Origin: Mycobacterium sp. NS-7484
GTDB lineage: Bacteria > Actinomycetota > Actinomycetes > Mycobacteriales > Mycobacteriaceae
NCBI RefSeq assembly: GCF_001953975.1
Contig: NZ_MBEJ01000028.1
Coordinates: forward strand, 124,001-188,000
Direction: 5' to 3'
DNA length: 64,000 nucleotides
The position numbers were made by a program, and so were the translations under genes. The notes under the pieces were generated by a model. It worked only from the letters and a program-made list of their open reading frames with translations. It did no database searches and was not told where the DNA came from. This document shows positions 1 through 8,640 of the stretch, in pieces (position 1 is the stretch's first letter; every line of letters begins with the position of its first letter).

Positions 1-363
1 CACCCCGATGCACGACAGCACGACGTCGAAGGAATCGTCGGCGTAAGGCAACGCCTCGGCGTTCGCCTCGTTCCACTCCACGTTCGCCCCGGCCGCCGCG
101 GAAAGCCGACGACCTTCTGCGACCAGTTCAGGGCACAGGTCACTGGCGGTCACCCGGGCACCGGTGACCGCGGCCGGGATGGCCGCGTTGCCGGTCCCGG
201 CGGCGACATCCAGCACCCGGTCCCCCGGCCCGATCCCGGTGGCGTCGACCAGCACCGAGCCCAGCGGCCGCACGATGTTCGCGGCGATCTCCGCATAGTC
301 ACCCAGCGCCCACAGCGCCCGGTGTTTGGCCTCCAGGTCCCGGCCGATGCTCGCGGCGGTCAT
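1..363 (-). CDS. Class I SAM-dependent methyltransferase (partial)
   Basis: This is the N-terminal part of a methyltransferase that runs off the left edge; about 121 residues are visible. Reading leftward from ATG at 361-363 the protein contains the SAM-binding glycine motif VLDVAAGTGNAAIP, then an acidic residue at the end of strand 2 (VTASDLCPE) and the motif DDSFDVVLSCIGV typical of the Methyltransf_11 fold. A strong ribosome site (AAAGGAGG) lies just upstream of the ATG. It is divergent from the HxlR-type regulator at 501, so the two may share a control region. The methyl acceptor cannot be inferred. Confidence 0.8.
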   Translation of the reverse strand, partial: MTAASIGRDLEAKHRALWALGDYAEIAANIVRPLGSVLVDATGIGPGDRVLDVAAGTGNAAIPAAVTGARVTASDLCPELVAEGRRLSAAAGANVEWNEANAEALPYADDSFDVVLSCIGV

Positions 364-500
364 CTCGGCCTCCTTTCGCAGGTGTTATCCATCGTCATCC
401 CGAAGACCGGTGCGGTTCCAGTTCCGGATCTGTACTGGCCTGCAGGCCCTGACAGCGGTGTACTTAGAGGACGACGCACTGTCCCGGGAGGTCCCCGCCG

Positions 501-1175
501 ATGTCGACTTATGGCCAGTTCTGTCCCGTGGCCAAGGCCATGGAGTTACTCGATGAGCGCTGGACCCTGCTCGTGGTCCGGGAATTGCTGCGCGGCAGTG
601 CCCACTTCAACGATCTGCGCCGCGGGGTGCCGAGGATGTCGCCGGCACTGCTGTCCAAGCGGCTCAAGTCATTGGCCCGCGCCGGGGTGGTCGAACGCTC
701 CGAAACCGACGGCCGCACAAGCTATTCCCTGACCCCGTGCGGCCAGGAACTCGCCGGCGTCATCGATGCCCTGGGCTCCTGGGGCGTGCGGTGGATCGGT
801 GAACTCGGCGAGCAGGATCTCGACCCGCACCTGCTGATGTGGGATATGCGTCGCACCATCCCGCTCGACAACTGGCCTGCCGAGCGCACCACGGTGGCGT
901 TCATCCTCGACGGGGTGGCGCCCCGGGCGTCGAGGTGGTGGCTGGTGGTGGCCGACGGGCAGGCCGATGCCTGCGATTTCGATCCGGGTCACGAGGTGGT
1001 CGGCACGGTACAGACCAGCCTGCGCACGTTGACCGAGATCTGGCGCGGTGACGTCGGCTGGGCCCGTGCGGTACTCGACGGCCGCGTCGCGTTGTCCGGG
1101 TCGGCTGATGTCCGCCGCGCCATTCCCAGATGGCTCGGTCAGAGCACCGCGGCCACGATTCCGCGGCCGGCCTGA
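501..1175 (+). CDS. HxlR-family winged-helix regulator with SCP2-like C-terminus
   Basis: A 224-residue protein. Residues 1-90 are a typical HxlR winged helix: CPVAKAMELLDERWTLLVVR, then FNDLRRGVPRMSPALLSKRL and a wing ending in YSLTPCGQEL. Residues of about 100-215 resemble the sterol-carrier/SCP2-like domain found in a subset of mycobacterial HxlR proteins and may bind a small ligand (inference). The start is ATG 501 with a GGGAGG ribosome site. It is divergent from the methyltransferase at the left edge and convergent with the ThDP enzyme, whose stop lies 4 bases away. It probably represses the methyltransferase or itself; no clear operator was seen in the 137-bp gap. Confidence 0.85.
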   Translation: MSTYGQFCPVAKAMELLDERWTLLVVRELLRGSAHFNDLRRGVPRMSPALLSKRLKSLARAGVVERSETDGRTSYSLTPCGQELAGVIDALGSWGVRWIGELGEQDLDPHLLMWDMRRTIPLDNWPAERTTVAFILDGVAPRASRWWLVVADGQADACDFDPGHEVVGTVQTSLRTLTEIWRGDVGWARAVLDGRVALSGSADVRRAIPRWLGQSTAATIPRPA

Positions 1176-1179
1176 GCGC

Positions 1180-2916
1180 TCAGTCCAGGATGCGGCGGGC
1201 CACGTTGGTGGTGACAAGATCCAGGAGTTCGTCGGCACGCCCGGCCAGGATGGTGCGGATCGCGTAGAGCGAGAAGCCCTTTGCCTGTTCGACGGTGATG
1301 GCCGGTGGTATCGACAGCTCCTGCCGCGCGGTGTGCACGTCGACGATGGCCGGGCCGTCGTGGGCGAAGGCGTCGGAGAGCGCCCGTTCCAACTCCCCCG
1401 GTTCGGTGACCCGTCTGCCGAACATGCCCATGGCCTGGGCCACCGCGGCGAAATCCGGATTGACCAGATCGGTACCGAACGTGACGATGCCGGCTGCCTT
1501 CATCTCCAGCTCGACGAAGTTCAGCGACGAGTTGTTGAACACGATCAGTTTGACCGGCAAGCGGTTCTGGATCAGCGTCACCAGCTCACCGAAGAGCATG
1601 GTCAGGCCGCCGTCACCGGCCAGCGCCACCACCTGTCGATCCGGAAAGGCGGTCTGAGCACCGATCGCGTGCGGCAGCGCGTTTGCCATGGTGCCGTGGT
1701 TGAACGACCCGATCAGCCGACGTCGCCCGTTCATCGTCAGATACCGGGCCGCCCACACCACCGGAGATCCGACGTCACAGGTGAACACCGCATCGTCGGC
1801 GGACAATCGATCAGCCAGGGCAGCAACGTATTCCGGTCGGATCGGGGTGCGGTCACGGTCGTTGACGGCCAACGAGTCGAGCGTGGCGCGCGTCTTGCGG
1901 TAGTGCCGCAGAGACCGGTCGAGATGCTCGCGGTCGGTCTTGGCGCGCAGCAACGGTTGCAGTGCGGCGAGGGTGTCGGCGACGCTGCCCCGCAGGCCCA
2001 GATCGATCGGGGTGCGCCGGCCGAGGTTGCGGCCGCGGATATCAACCTGGATGACGGTGGCGCCCTCGGGATAGAACTGCTGATACGGGAAGTCGGTGCC
2101 CAGCATGAGCAGCGTGTCGGCTTCCTTGATGGCCTTGTAGCCCGACGCGAAACCCAACAGCCCCGTCATACCCACGTCGTAGGGGTTGTCGTACTCGATG
2201 AATTCCTTGCCACGCAACGCGTGAACGATCGGGGCCTGCAAAGTCGAGGCGAGTTCGATCAGCGCATCGTGGGAGCCGGCCACGCCGGCACCGCCGAGGA
2301 TGGTGACGCGCTCGGCGGCGTTGAGGATGTCGGCGGCCCGGCGTACCGACTCGTCGTCGGGGCGCACGATCGATCGGGTGGGGCGCACCGGGCGCACTGT
2401 CCAGCCGTTGTCATCGGCGCGTTGCAGGAAGATCTCGCCGGGGATGACGACGACGGCCACGCCGCTCTCCTCGATCGCGGTACGCATCGCCATTTCCAGG
2501 ATGCGTGGCGCCATCTCGGGCGTGCTGACCAGTTCGCAGTAGACGCTGCACTCGCGGAACAGGTCCTGCGGATGGGTTTCCTGGAAGTACTCCGACCCGA
2601 TCTCGGTGCGGGGAATGTGCGCGGCGATGGCCAGCACCGGGACGCGGCTGCGCTGCGCGTCGAACAAGCCGTTGATCAAGTGCAGATTGCCGGGGCCGCA
2701 GCTGCCCGCGCACACCGCCAGTTGACCGGTCAATGCGGCGTCGGCGGCCGCGGCGAATGCCGCGGACTCCTCGTGGCGGACGTGCTGCCAGCTGATCTGA
2801 TCACTGCGGCGGATGGCGTCGGTGAAACCGTTGAGACTGTCACCGGGCAGGCCGTAGACACGTCGTACCCCGCTCAGGCTCAGCAGGGAAATGACCTGGT
2901 CCGCAATGGTCGCCAT
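1180..2916 (-). CDS. Thiamine diphosphate-dependent pyruvate oxidase/dehydrogenase (PoxB-like)
   Basis: A 578-residue enzyme of the acetolactate synthase/pyruvate oxidase superfamily. The N-terminal Pyr domain has the ThDP-activating glutamate in VRHEESAAFA (about residue 49-50) and the motif GPGNLHLINGL. The central domain (about 190-330) would bind FAD or a nucleotide. The C-terminal PP domain has the ThDP/Mg motif GDGGLTMLF...FNNSSLNF. Length and order fit quinone-dependent pyruvate dehydrogenase, which oxidises pyruvate to acetate and CO2 at the membrane, but other 2-oxo acids are possible. A GTG lies one codon earlier at 2919, but ATG 2916 sits better behind the GGGAGG ribosome site. Single gene, convergent with the HxlR gene. 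Confidence 0.8.
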   Translation of the reverse strand: MATIADQVISLLSLSGVRRVYGLPGDSLNGFTDAIRRSDQISWQHVRHEESAAFAAAADAALTGQLAVCAGSCGPGNLHLINGLFDAQRSRVPVLAIAAHIPRTEIGSEYFQETHPQDLFRECSVYCELVSTPEMAPRILEMAMRTAIEESGVAVVVIPGEIFLQRADDNGWTVRPVRPTRSIVRPDDESVRRAADILNAAERVTILGGAGVAGSHDALIELASTLQAPIVHALRGKEFIEYDNPYDVGMTGLLGFASGYKAIKEADTLLMLGTDFPYQQFYPEGATVIQVDIRGRNLGRRTPIDLGLRGSVADTLAALQPLLRAKTDREHLDRSLRHYRKTRATLDSLAVNDRDRTPIRPEYVAALADRLSADDAVFTCDVGSPVVWAARYLTMNGRRRLIGSFNHGTMANALPHAIGAQTAFPDRQVVALAGDGGLTMLFGELVTLIQNRLPVKLIVFNNSSLNFVELEMKAAGIVTFGTDLVNPDFAAVAQAMGMFGRRVTEPGELERALSDAFAHDGPAIVDVHTARQELSIPPAITVEQAKGFSLYAIRTILAGRADELLDLVTTNVARRILD

Positions 2917-2985
2917 CACGCCTCCCGGTAGCGAGTCCGGCGTGATCGGCGACGCGGGAGCGCCTCGATCACGCCGGAACTCACT

Positions 2986-3753
2986 CTACTTGGGGGCGAA
3001 CCGCTGACCGGCGTCCAAACGCAGGCACTGGCCGTTGAGCATGGCGTTCTCGGCGATCGCCACGGCGAGCTTGGCGTACTCCTCGGGCTTGCCCAGCCGC
3101 TTGGGGAACGCCGCGTCCTTGGTCAGCACCGAGGCGAACTCGTCGGGAATGCCTTCGGTCAGGCCGGTGGCGAACAGGCTCGGGGCGATGGCCAGCACCC
3201 GGATGCCCAGGCTGCCCAGGTCACGTGCCATGGTCAGGCACATCCCGGCGATGGCGGCCTTGGAGGCGGTGTAGGCGACCTGGCCGATCTGCCCCTCGAA
3301 CGCCGCGATCGAGGCGGTGTTGATGATGACGCCGCGCTCCTCGGCCTCGGCATCGACCGGCTCGTTTTTGCTCATGTGCCACGCCGCCAGCCGGCTGATG
3401 TTGAACGTGCCGATCAGGTTGAGGTCGATGGTGGAGCGGAACGAGTCCAGGCTGTGCGGGCCGTCCTTCTTGATGGTGCGCTCGCCGATGCCGCCACCGG
3501 CGGTGGTCACGATGATGTGCAGACCGCCCAGGGCCGCGACGGCCTCTTCCAGCACCTTCTCGGTGCCGTCGAAGTCGGTGACGTCGACGGCGAAGAACGA
3601 GCCGCCGATGGCGTCGGCCACTTCCTGGCCCTTGGATTGCGGCCGGTCCAGCACGGCCACGCTGGCGCCACGCTTGGCCAATGCCTCGGCGGTGGCGCGG
3701 CCGAAGCCCGACGCGCCACCGACGACGATCGCCTTCTTGCCTTCGATCTCCAT
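2986..3753 (-). CDS. Short-chain dehydrogenase, 3-hydroxyacyl-CoA dehydrogenase type 2-like
   Basis: A 255-residue SDR with the NAD-binding motif VGGASGFGRATAEAL, the NAG-equivalent TTAGGG, the active-site serine in INTASIAAFEGQ and the catalytic YTASK. The insert around EERTIKKDG and the C-terminal NGQCLRLDAGQRF resemble the HSD17B10/type 2 3-hydroxyacyl-CoA dehydrogenase group; by recall it looks like M. tuberculosis Rv1144. That predicts NAD-dependent oxidation of a 3-hydroxyacyl-CoA or hydroxysteroid, unproven here. ATG 3753 follows a GGAAG ribosome site. It stands alone, divergent from ligB across about 210 bp. Confidence 0.85.
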   Translation of the reverse strand: MEIEGKKAIVVGGASGFGRATAEALAKRGASVAVLDRPQSKGQEVADAIGGSFFAVDVTDFDGTEKVLEEAVAALGGLHIIVTTAGGGIGERTIKKDGPHSLDSFRSTIDLNLIGTFNISRLAAWHMSKNEPVDAEAEERGVIINTASIAAFEGQIGQVAYTASKAAIAGMCLTMARDLGSLGIRVLAIAPSLFATGLTEGIPDEFASVLTKDAAFPKRLGKPEEYAKLAVAIAENAMLNGQCLRLDAGQRFAPK

Positions 3754-3962
3754 CTAGCTTCCTTTCCAAAAATGACCGAAATCGTAAAGCAACCTATCCC
3801 ATCGAGCCTTCCCGTAAGCCTTTCGGGTAACCCCCTGCCCCGCGAGCGTGCGTGTTTGTCTCCCGCCACGCCGTGCCGCAGCGACACTCAGCGCACGTTC
3901 ACCACGGCCGAGCGTGCGGAGAATCCTCCGAGAGTGTCCGCGCCCCGTGGCACGCTGAGCAG

Positions 3963-5492
3963 GTGTTGCTTGCCGAAGTAGCCGCCGCGTCCGCCGACAT
4001 TGCCGCGACGTCGGCGCGCCTGGCCAAGACCAACCGGATCGCCACGCTGCTGAGCCTGATCGCCGCCGAGGGCGACGCACGTTCGGTCGCGGTGACGGTG
4101 TCCTGGTTGTCCGGCGAACTCCCGCAACGTCAGATCGGGGTGGGCTGGGCCGGTTTACGGTCCCTTCCGGCGCCGGCGGAGCAACCCACGCTGACCGTGG
4201 ATGACGTCGACGGGCGCTTCACGCGGATCGGCGCGGTCTCCGGGAAGGGGTCGCAGGCGCTACGTGCCGAGTTGGTGCGTGACCTGTTCGCCACGGCGAC
4301 GGACACCGAGCAGATTTTCCTGCGCAAGCTGCTCGGTGGCGAGCTGCGTCAGGGTGCCCTGTCCGGTGTGATGGCCGACGCGGTGGCGCGCGCATCGGAC
4401 ATCCCCGCGGCCGAGATCCGCCGGGCTGCCATGCTCGCCGGTGATCTCTCCGCGGTCGCCGGCGCCGCCCTGATAGACGGTCGTTCTGCCTTGGCCGAAT
4501 TTCAGCTGCAGGTCGGACGTCCAGTCGGTCCGATGCTTGCCCAGACCGCCACCGACGTGGCCGACGCACTCGAACGGCTCGGGGGCACAGGCATTCTGGA
4601 GGCCAAACTCGACGGTGCCCGGGTGCAGATCCACCGCGCCGGCGCGCAGGTGTCGATCTACACCCGCAGCCTCGACGATGTGACCCACCGGCTCCCCGAG
4701 GTGGTGGAGGCGACGCTGGCGTTGCCGGCCACCGATCTGATCGCCGACGCCGAGGCCATCGCACTGCGGCCGAACGGTCGCCCCCAACCGTTTCAGGTGA
4801 CCGCTGCCCGGTTCGGCCGCAAGAATCCGCGGGACCTGCAGCCGTTGTCGGTGTTCGTCTTCGACCTGTTGCATGTCGACGGTCGGGATCTGCTCGATCT
4901 GCCGACCGAACAGCGGTTGGCCGAACTCGATGCGCTCGTGCCGGCTGACCAGCGCGTCGATCGCATCGTCACCTCCGATCCCGCGGCCGCACAGGAATTC
5001 CTCGACCGCACTTTGGCGGCCGGCCATGAGGGCGTGATGGCCAAAGCACCGACGGCACCGTACGAGGCCGGACGCCGCGGTGCCGGTTGGCTGAAGGTAA
5101 AGCCGGTGCACACGCTCGATCTGGTGGTGTTGGCCGTCGAGCGAGGGTCGGGCCGCCGCACCGGCAAGCTTTCCAACATTCACCTGGGCGCCAGAGATCC
5201 CGACACCGGCGGATTCGTGATGCTGGGCAAGACCTTCAAGGGCATGACCGACGCGATGCTGGACTGGCAGACCGAACGCTTCCGCGAATTGCAGGTCGAT
5301 GACGACGGCTGGATGGTCACCGTCCGGCCCGAACAGGTCGTCGAGATCGCCTTTGACGGAATCCAGCGGTCCACCCGTTACCCCGGTGGGATGGCGTTGC
5401 GATTCGCTCGCGTGATCCGTTACCGCGACGACAAGGCGGCCGACGAGGCCGATACCGTCGAGACGGTGCGCGCACTGCACGAACGTGAGTGA
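3963..5492 (+). CDS. ligB: ATP-dependent DNA ligase LigB
   Basis: A 509-residue ATP-dependent DNA ligase that seals nicks, in addition to the NAD-dependent replicative ligase of bacteria. An N-terminal helical DNA-binding domain ([15 protein letters not shown]) precedes the nucleotidyltransferase domain with motif [14 protein letters not shown] (nucleophile about K215), motif IIIa [15 protein letters not shown], motif [11 protein letters not shown] and motif V GWLKVKPV, then an OB domain ending in [16 protein letters not shown]. The frame is open upstream to 3852, but GTG 3963 gives the start MLLAEVA, which matches my memory of M. tuberculosis LigB (Rv3062). The downstream neighbour cstA repeats the Rv3062-Rv3063 order. 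Confidence 0.93.
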   Translation: MLLAEVAAASADIAATSARLAKTNRIATLLSLIAAEGDARSVAVTVSWLSGELPQRQIGVGWAGLRSLPAPAEQPTLTVDDVDGRFTRIGAVSGKGSQALRAELVRDLFATATDTEQIFLRKLLGGELRQGALSGVMADAVARASDIPAAEIRRAAMLAGDLSAVAGAALIDGRSALAEFQLQVGRPVGPMLAQTATDVADALERLGGTGILEAKLDGARVQIHRAGAQVSIYTRSLDDVTHRLPEVVEATLALPATDLIADAEAIALRPNGRPQPFQVTAARFGRKNPRDLQPLSVFVFDLLHVDGRDLLDLPTEQRLAELDALVPADQRVDRIVTSDPAAAQEFLDRTLAAGHEGVMAKAPTAPYEAGRRGAGWLKVKPVHTLDLVVLAVERGSGRRTGKLSNIHLGARDPDTGGFVMLGKTFKGMTDAMLDWQTERFRELQVDDDGWMVTVRPEQVVEIAFDGIQRSTRYPGGMALRFARVIRYRDDKAADEADTVETVRALHERE

Positions 5493-5581
5493 CGCTCGAA
5501 TCGGGGTTTCGATGCGCACCGTTTGGCTCGATGAAAAGATCGTCACCGACGCATACGACACTGGGCGAGCGAGGAGAGAGC

Positions 5582-7888
5582 GTGGCAACACCGGATGCCC
5601 CACCGGCGGATCGCATCGAGGAGCACGACGGCGACGTCACCTATATCCGCACCGACAAAGACCTGCCACCGGTAGCGGTCGTCGACCGGTCCCCGATCAC
5701 CGCCAAGCACAAGGCGATTTTCGCGGTCATCGCGGTGCTGGGCGCAATCGCCTGGGCGGTGATCGCCTTCTTCCGCGGCGAGACGGTCAACGCGGTGTGG
5801 TTCGTCATTGCCGCGATCTGCACCTACGTCATCGGTTTCCGGTTCTACGCCCGGCTGATCGAGATGAAGATCGTCCAGCCACGTGACGACAATGCCACTC
5901 CGGCAGAGCTTTTCGAGAACGGCACCGATTACATGCCGACCGACCGGCGGGTGCTGTTCGGCCACCACTTCGCCGCGATCGCCGGCGCGGGGCCGCTGGT
6001 CGGCCCGGTGCTGGCCATGCAGATGGGGTATCTGCCGGGCACCATCTGGATCATCGTCGGCGCCGTCCTGGCCGGCTGCGTGCAGGACTACCTGGTGTTG
6101 TCGATCTCGGTGCGCCGGCGCGGACGCTCGCTGGGACAGATGGCGCGTGACGAGCTGGGTGCAGTCGGCGGCGTGGCAGCGATCGTCGGCGTGTTGGTGA
6201 TCATGGTGATCCTGCTGGCGGTGCTGGCCCTGGTCGTGGTGAACGCTCTGGCCGAGAGCCCGTGGGGCGTGTTCTCGATCGCCATGACCATCCCGATCGC
6301 CATCTTCATGGGCCTGTACCTGCGCTTCTTCCGGCCCGGCCGGGTGTCGGAGGTCTCGCTGATCGGCGTGGCGCTGCTGTTGCTGGCCGTGGTCTCCGGT
6401 GGTTGGGTGGCCGAAACGTCGTGGGGTGCAGACTGGTTCACCCTCTCGAAGGTCACGCTGTCGTGGTGCATCATCATCTACGGACTGGCCGCCTCGGTGC
6501 TGCCGGTGTGGTTCCTGCTGGCGCCGCGCGACTACCTGTCGACGTTCATGAAAGTCGGCACCATCGCGCTGTTGGCCATCGGCATCCTGATCGCCCGGCC
6601 GGTGATGGAAGCCCCGGCCATCTCCCAGTTCGCCGGTAGCGGCACCGGCCCGGTGTTCGCCGGTTCGCTGTTCCCGTTCCTGTTCATCACGATCGCCTGC
6701 GGTGCGCTGTCGGGCTTTCACGCGCTGATCTCCTCGGGCACCACACCCAAGCTGCTGGAGAAGGAAAGCCAGATGCGGCTGATCGGCTACGGCGGCATGC
6801 TCACCGAGTCCTTCGTCGCGATCATGGCCCTGATCACCGCGGCAATCCTCAACCAGCATCTCTACTTTGCGATCAATGCGCCCACGGCCGCCACCGGCAC
6901 CACCGCGCAGACCGCCGCCGATTACGTCAACGGCCTTGGCCTGTCCGGTGATCCGATCACCGCCCAGGAGATCACCGCGGCCGCCGACGGGGTCGGTGAG
7001 CAGTCGATCGTGTCGCGTACCGGCGGCGCACCCACATTGGCGTTCGGCATGTCCGAGGTGCTGCACCAGGTGTTCGGCGGCGCGAGTCTCAAGGCGTTCT
7101 GGTACCACTTCGCGATCATGTTCGAGGCGTTGTTCATCCTCACCACCGTCGACGCCGGCACCCGGGTGGCCCGGTTCATGTTGTCCGACGGGCTGGGCAA
7201 TTTCGGCGGGCCGCTGAAGAAGCTGCGCAATCCGAGCTGGCGGGTGGGCGCCTGGGCCTGCTCGATCATCGTGGTCGCCGCGTGGGGCTCCATCCTGCTG
7301 ATGGGCGTGACCGACCCGCTGGGCGGCATCAACACCCTGTTCCCGCTGTTCGGTATCGCCAACCAACTGCTGGCGGCGATCGCGCTGACGGTGGTCACGG
7401 TCGTGGTGATCAAACGCGGACTGGTGAAGTGGGCGTGGATTCCCGGGATTCCGCTGCTGTGGGATCTGGTGGTGACGATGACGGCATCGTGGCAGAAGAT
7501 CTTCTCAGCCGATCCGAAAGTCGGTTATTGGAAGCAGCATTCGCAGTACGTCGCCGCCAGCGAGGCCGGGCAGTCGTCGTTCGGGGCAGCCAAGAACCCC
7601 GACCAGATCGATGCCGTCATCCGTAACACGTTCATCCAGGGCACCCTGTCGATCGTGTTCGCGGTGCTGGTGCTGATCGTGTTCATCGCGGGTGTGGTGG
7701 TGGCCCTGCGCGCACTGCGGGGAAGCGGACGCGCCTTGGCCGTCGACGAGGAGGTGCCGTCGCGCATCTTCGCCCCGTCGGGCCTGATCGCCACATCGGT
7801 CGAGAAGGAGGTGCAGAAACAGTGGGACGCCTTGCCCGAAGCACACGCCAGGCCGCACGCCACATCGGCTGGTACTGGTCAACCTTGA
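5582..7888 (+). CDS. cstA: Carbon starvation protein CstA family transporter
   Basis: A 768-residue integral membrane protein with many hydrophobic segments. Hallmarks of the CstA family include FGHHFAAIAGAGPLVGPVLA, GCVQDYLVL, FITIACGALSGFHALISSGT, VDAGTRVARFM and the late LFGIANQLLAAIALT. CstA proteins carry peptides or pyruvate into the cell under carbon limitation; which one applies here is unknown. The start is taken as GTG 5582 after GGAGAG; the reading frame is open 31 codons further upstream but overlaps ligB there. It follows ligB by 89 bp and its last 67 bases overlap the small ybdD-type gene, a pairing seen in many bacteria. Confidence 0.93.
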   Translation: MATPDAPPADRIEEHDGDVTYIRTDKDLPPVAVVDRSPITAKHKAIFAVIAVLGAIAWAVIAFFRGETVNAVWFVIAAICTYVIGFRFYARLIEMKIVQPRDDNATPAELFENGTDYMPTDRRVLFGHHFAAIAGAGPLVGPVLAMQMGYLPGTIWIIVGAVLAGCVQDYLVLSISVRRRGRSLGQMARDELGAVGGVAAIVGVLVIMVILLAVLALVVVNALAESPWGVFSIAMTIPIAIFMGLYLRFFRPGRVSEVSLIGVALLLLAVVSGGWVAETSWGADWFTLSKVTLSWCIIIYGLAASVLPVWFLLAPRDYLSTFMKVGTIALLAIGILIARPVMEAPAISQFAGSGTGPVFAGSLFPFLFITIACGALSGFHALISSGTTPKLLEKESQMRLIGYGGMLTESFVAIMALITAAILNQHLYFAINAPTAATGTTAQTAADYVNGLGLSGDPITAQEITAAADGVGEQSIVSRTGGAPTLAFGMSEVLHQVFGGASLKAFWYHFAIMFEALFILTTVDAGTRVARFMLSDGLGNFGGPLKKLRNPSWRVGAWACSIIVVAAWGSILLMGVTDPLGGINTLFPLFGIANQLLAAIALTVVTVVVIKRGLVKWAWIPGIPLLWDLVVTMTASWQKIFSADPKVGYWKQHSQYVAASEAGQSSFGAAKNPDQIDAVIRNTFIQGTLSIVFAVLVLIVFIAGVVVALRALRGSGRALAVDEEVPSRIFAPSGLIATSVEKEVQKQWDALPEAHARPHATSAGTGQP

Positions 7889-8025
7889 TGGGCGACAACC
7901 ACTATCGGCGCTACGTCGCGCACCGCGCACGCACTCACCCGGGCGAGCCGGTGTTGTCCGAGCGCGACTACTGGAAGATGCGCCATCGCAACACGGAGGC
8001 CAATCCGGGCGCCCGCTGCTGCTGA
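7822..8025 (+). CDS. YbdD/YjiX-family small protein (CstA partner)
   Basis: A 67-residue basic protein starting at GTG 7822 inside the end of cstA, with a good ribosome site (AAGGAGGTG, 9 bases upstream). It contains the YbdD/YjiX signature: GWYWSTLMGDNHYRRYVAH, then HPGEPVLSERDYW and a C-terminal double cysteine. In enterobacteria the YbdD-type protein is needed for transport by the CstA-type carrier, so a similar accessory role is inferred. The long overlap implies translational coupling to cstA. Confidence 0.88.
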   Translation: MGRLARSTRQAARHIGWYWSTLMGDNHYRRYVAHRARTHPGEPVLSERDYWKMRHRNTEANPGARCC

Positions 8026-8117
8026 GCGGACAGGCGTCAGTCTGTCCAGAGCGGCCTGAACGAGCAGGTCCAGCAGCTACCATCCGGTGGAGACGCAACA
8101 CCCGGGGGCCCACTGTC

Positions 8118-8561
8118 ATGGTCCAACTTCATGTCGAGCGCACTATCGCCGCTTCGCCGGACCGAGTTTTCCGCTGGCTGGCCGATCCGGCCAACTTCAC
8201 GACGCCTTTGGCCTCTTCGATCGGATTCACGGCAGGTTATGTCGGCGGTTCGCCCCCTGCGGTAGGCGCAGTACGCGAAGTCAACGGGTTCGGCAATGCC
8301 TGGTTTCGCGAGGTGATCACGGCGTACAACCCTCCGCGAGGCTACTCCTACCGGGTCGTTCGCGCGTTTCCCACCGTCGACCATCGTGGGGCCACAATGA
8401 CATTCACGGCCGTGGCCGAGGGCACTCACGTTGAGTGGGAGTCTTGCTTCACCTATCCGGTTCGCGTGGGCGGCAAGCTGATGGATGCAGTCAGTTCTCG
8501 GCTCGTCCGTCGCAGCTTCCTCGCCATCCTCGGCCGATGTGCGGAGGCCCTGGAAAGGTAG
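8118..8561 (+). CDS. SRPBCC-fold protein (polyketide cyclase/START-like)
   Basis: A 147-residue protein with the opening typical of SRPBCC ligand-binding folds, VERTIAASPDRVFRWLADP, a middle section YNPPRGYSYRVVRAFPTVDH and a C-terminal amphipathic helix (LVRRSFLAILGRCAEAL). Such proteins bind hydrophobic ligands or act as cyclases or dehydratases; nothing here points to one ligand. It starts at ATG 8118 without a convincing ribosome site, and lies 93 bp after ybdD and 79 bp before the amidohydrolase. It does not carry the shared 19-bp operator on its upstream side. Confidence 0.75.
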   Translation: MVQLHVERTIAASPDRVFRWLADPANFTTPLASSIGFTAGYVGGSPPAVGAVREVNGFGNAWFREVITAYNPPRGYSYRVVRAFPTVDHRGATMTFTAVAEGTHVEWESCFTYPVRVGGKLMDAVSSRLVRRSFLAILGRCAEALER

Positions 8562-8596
8562 TTCAACCTCGGGTCAATCCGGCGAGATCGAGCATA

Positions 8597-8615
8597 TACT
8601 GTGAGCCATACGGTA
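8597..8615. promoter_or_regulatory. Shared 19-bp operator, copy 1
   Basis: TACTGTGAGCCATACGGTA, fitting TACTGT-N7-ACAGTA with one arm mismatch. It ends 25 bp before the GTG start of the amidohydrolase at 8641. Binding by a TetR protein is inferred from repetition of the motif across the window. Confidence 0.6.
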
Positions 8616-8640
8616 AGGCAGTCGTGAATGGAGCGCGCCC

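Noticed and set aside
1048..2931. A 627-codon open frame on the plus strand opposite the ThDP enzyme
   Set aside because: It is the antisense shadow of a well-supported gene; its translation has no recognisable domain and the GC-rich code keeps shadow frames open.
5543..7366. A 607-codon minus-strand frame opposite cstA, rich in His, Gln and Asp
   Set aside because: Composition is that of an antisense shadow and cstA on the other strand is certain.
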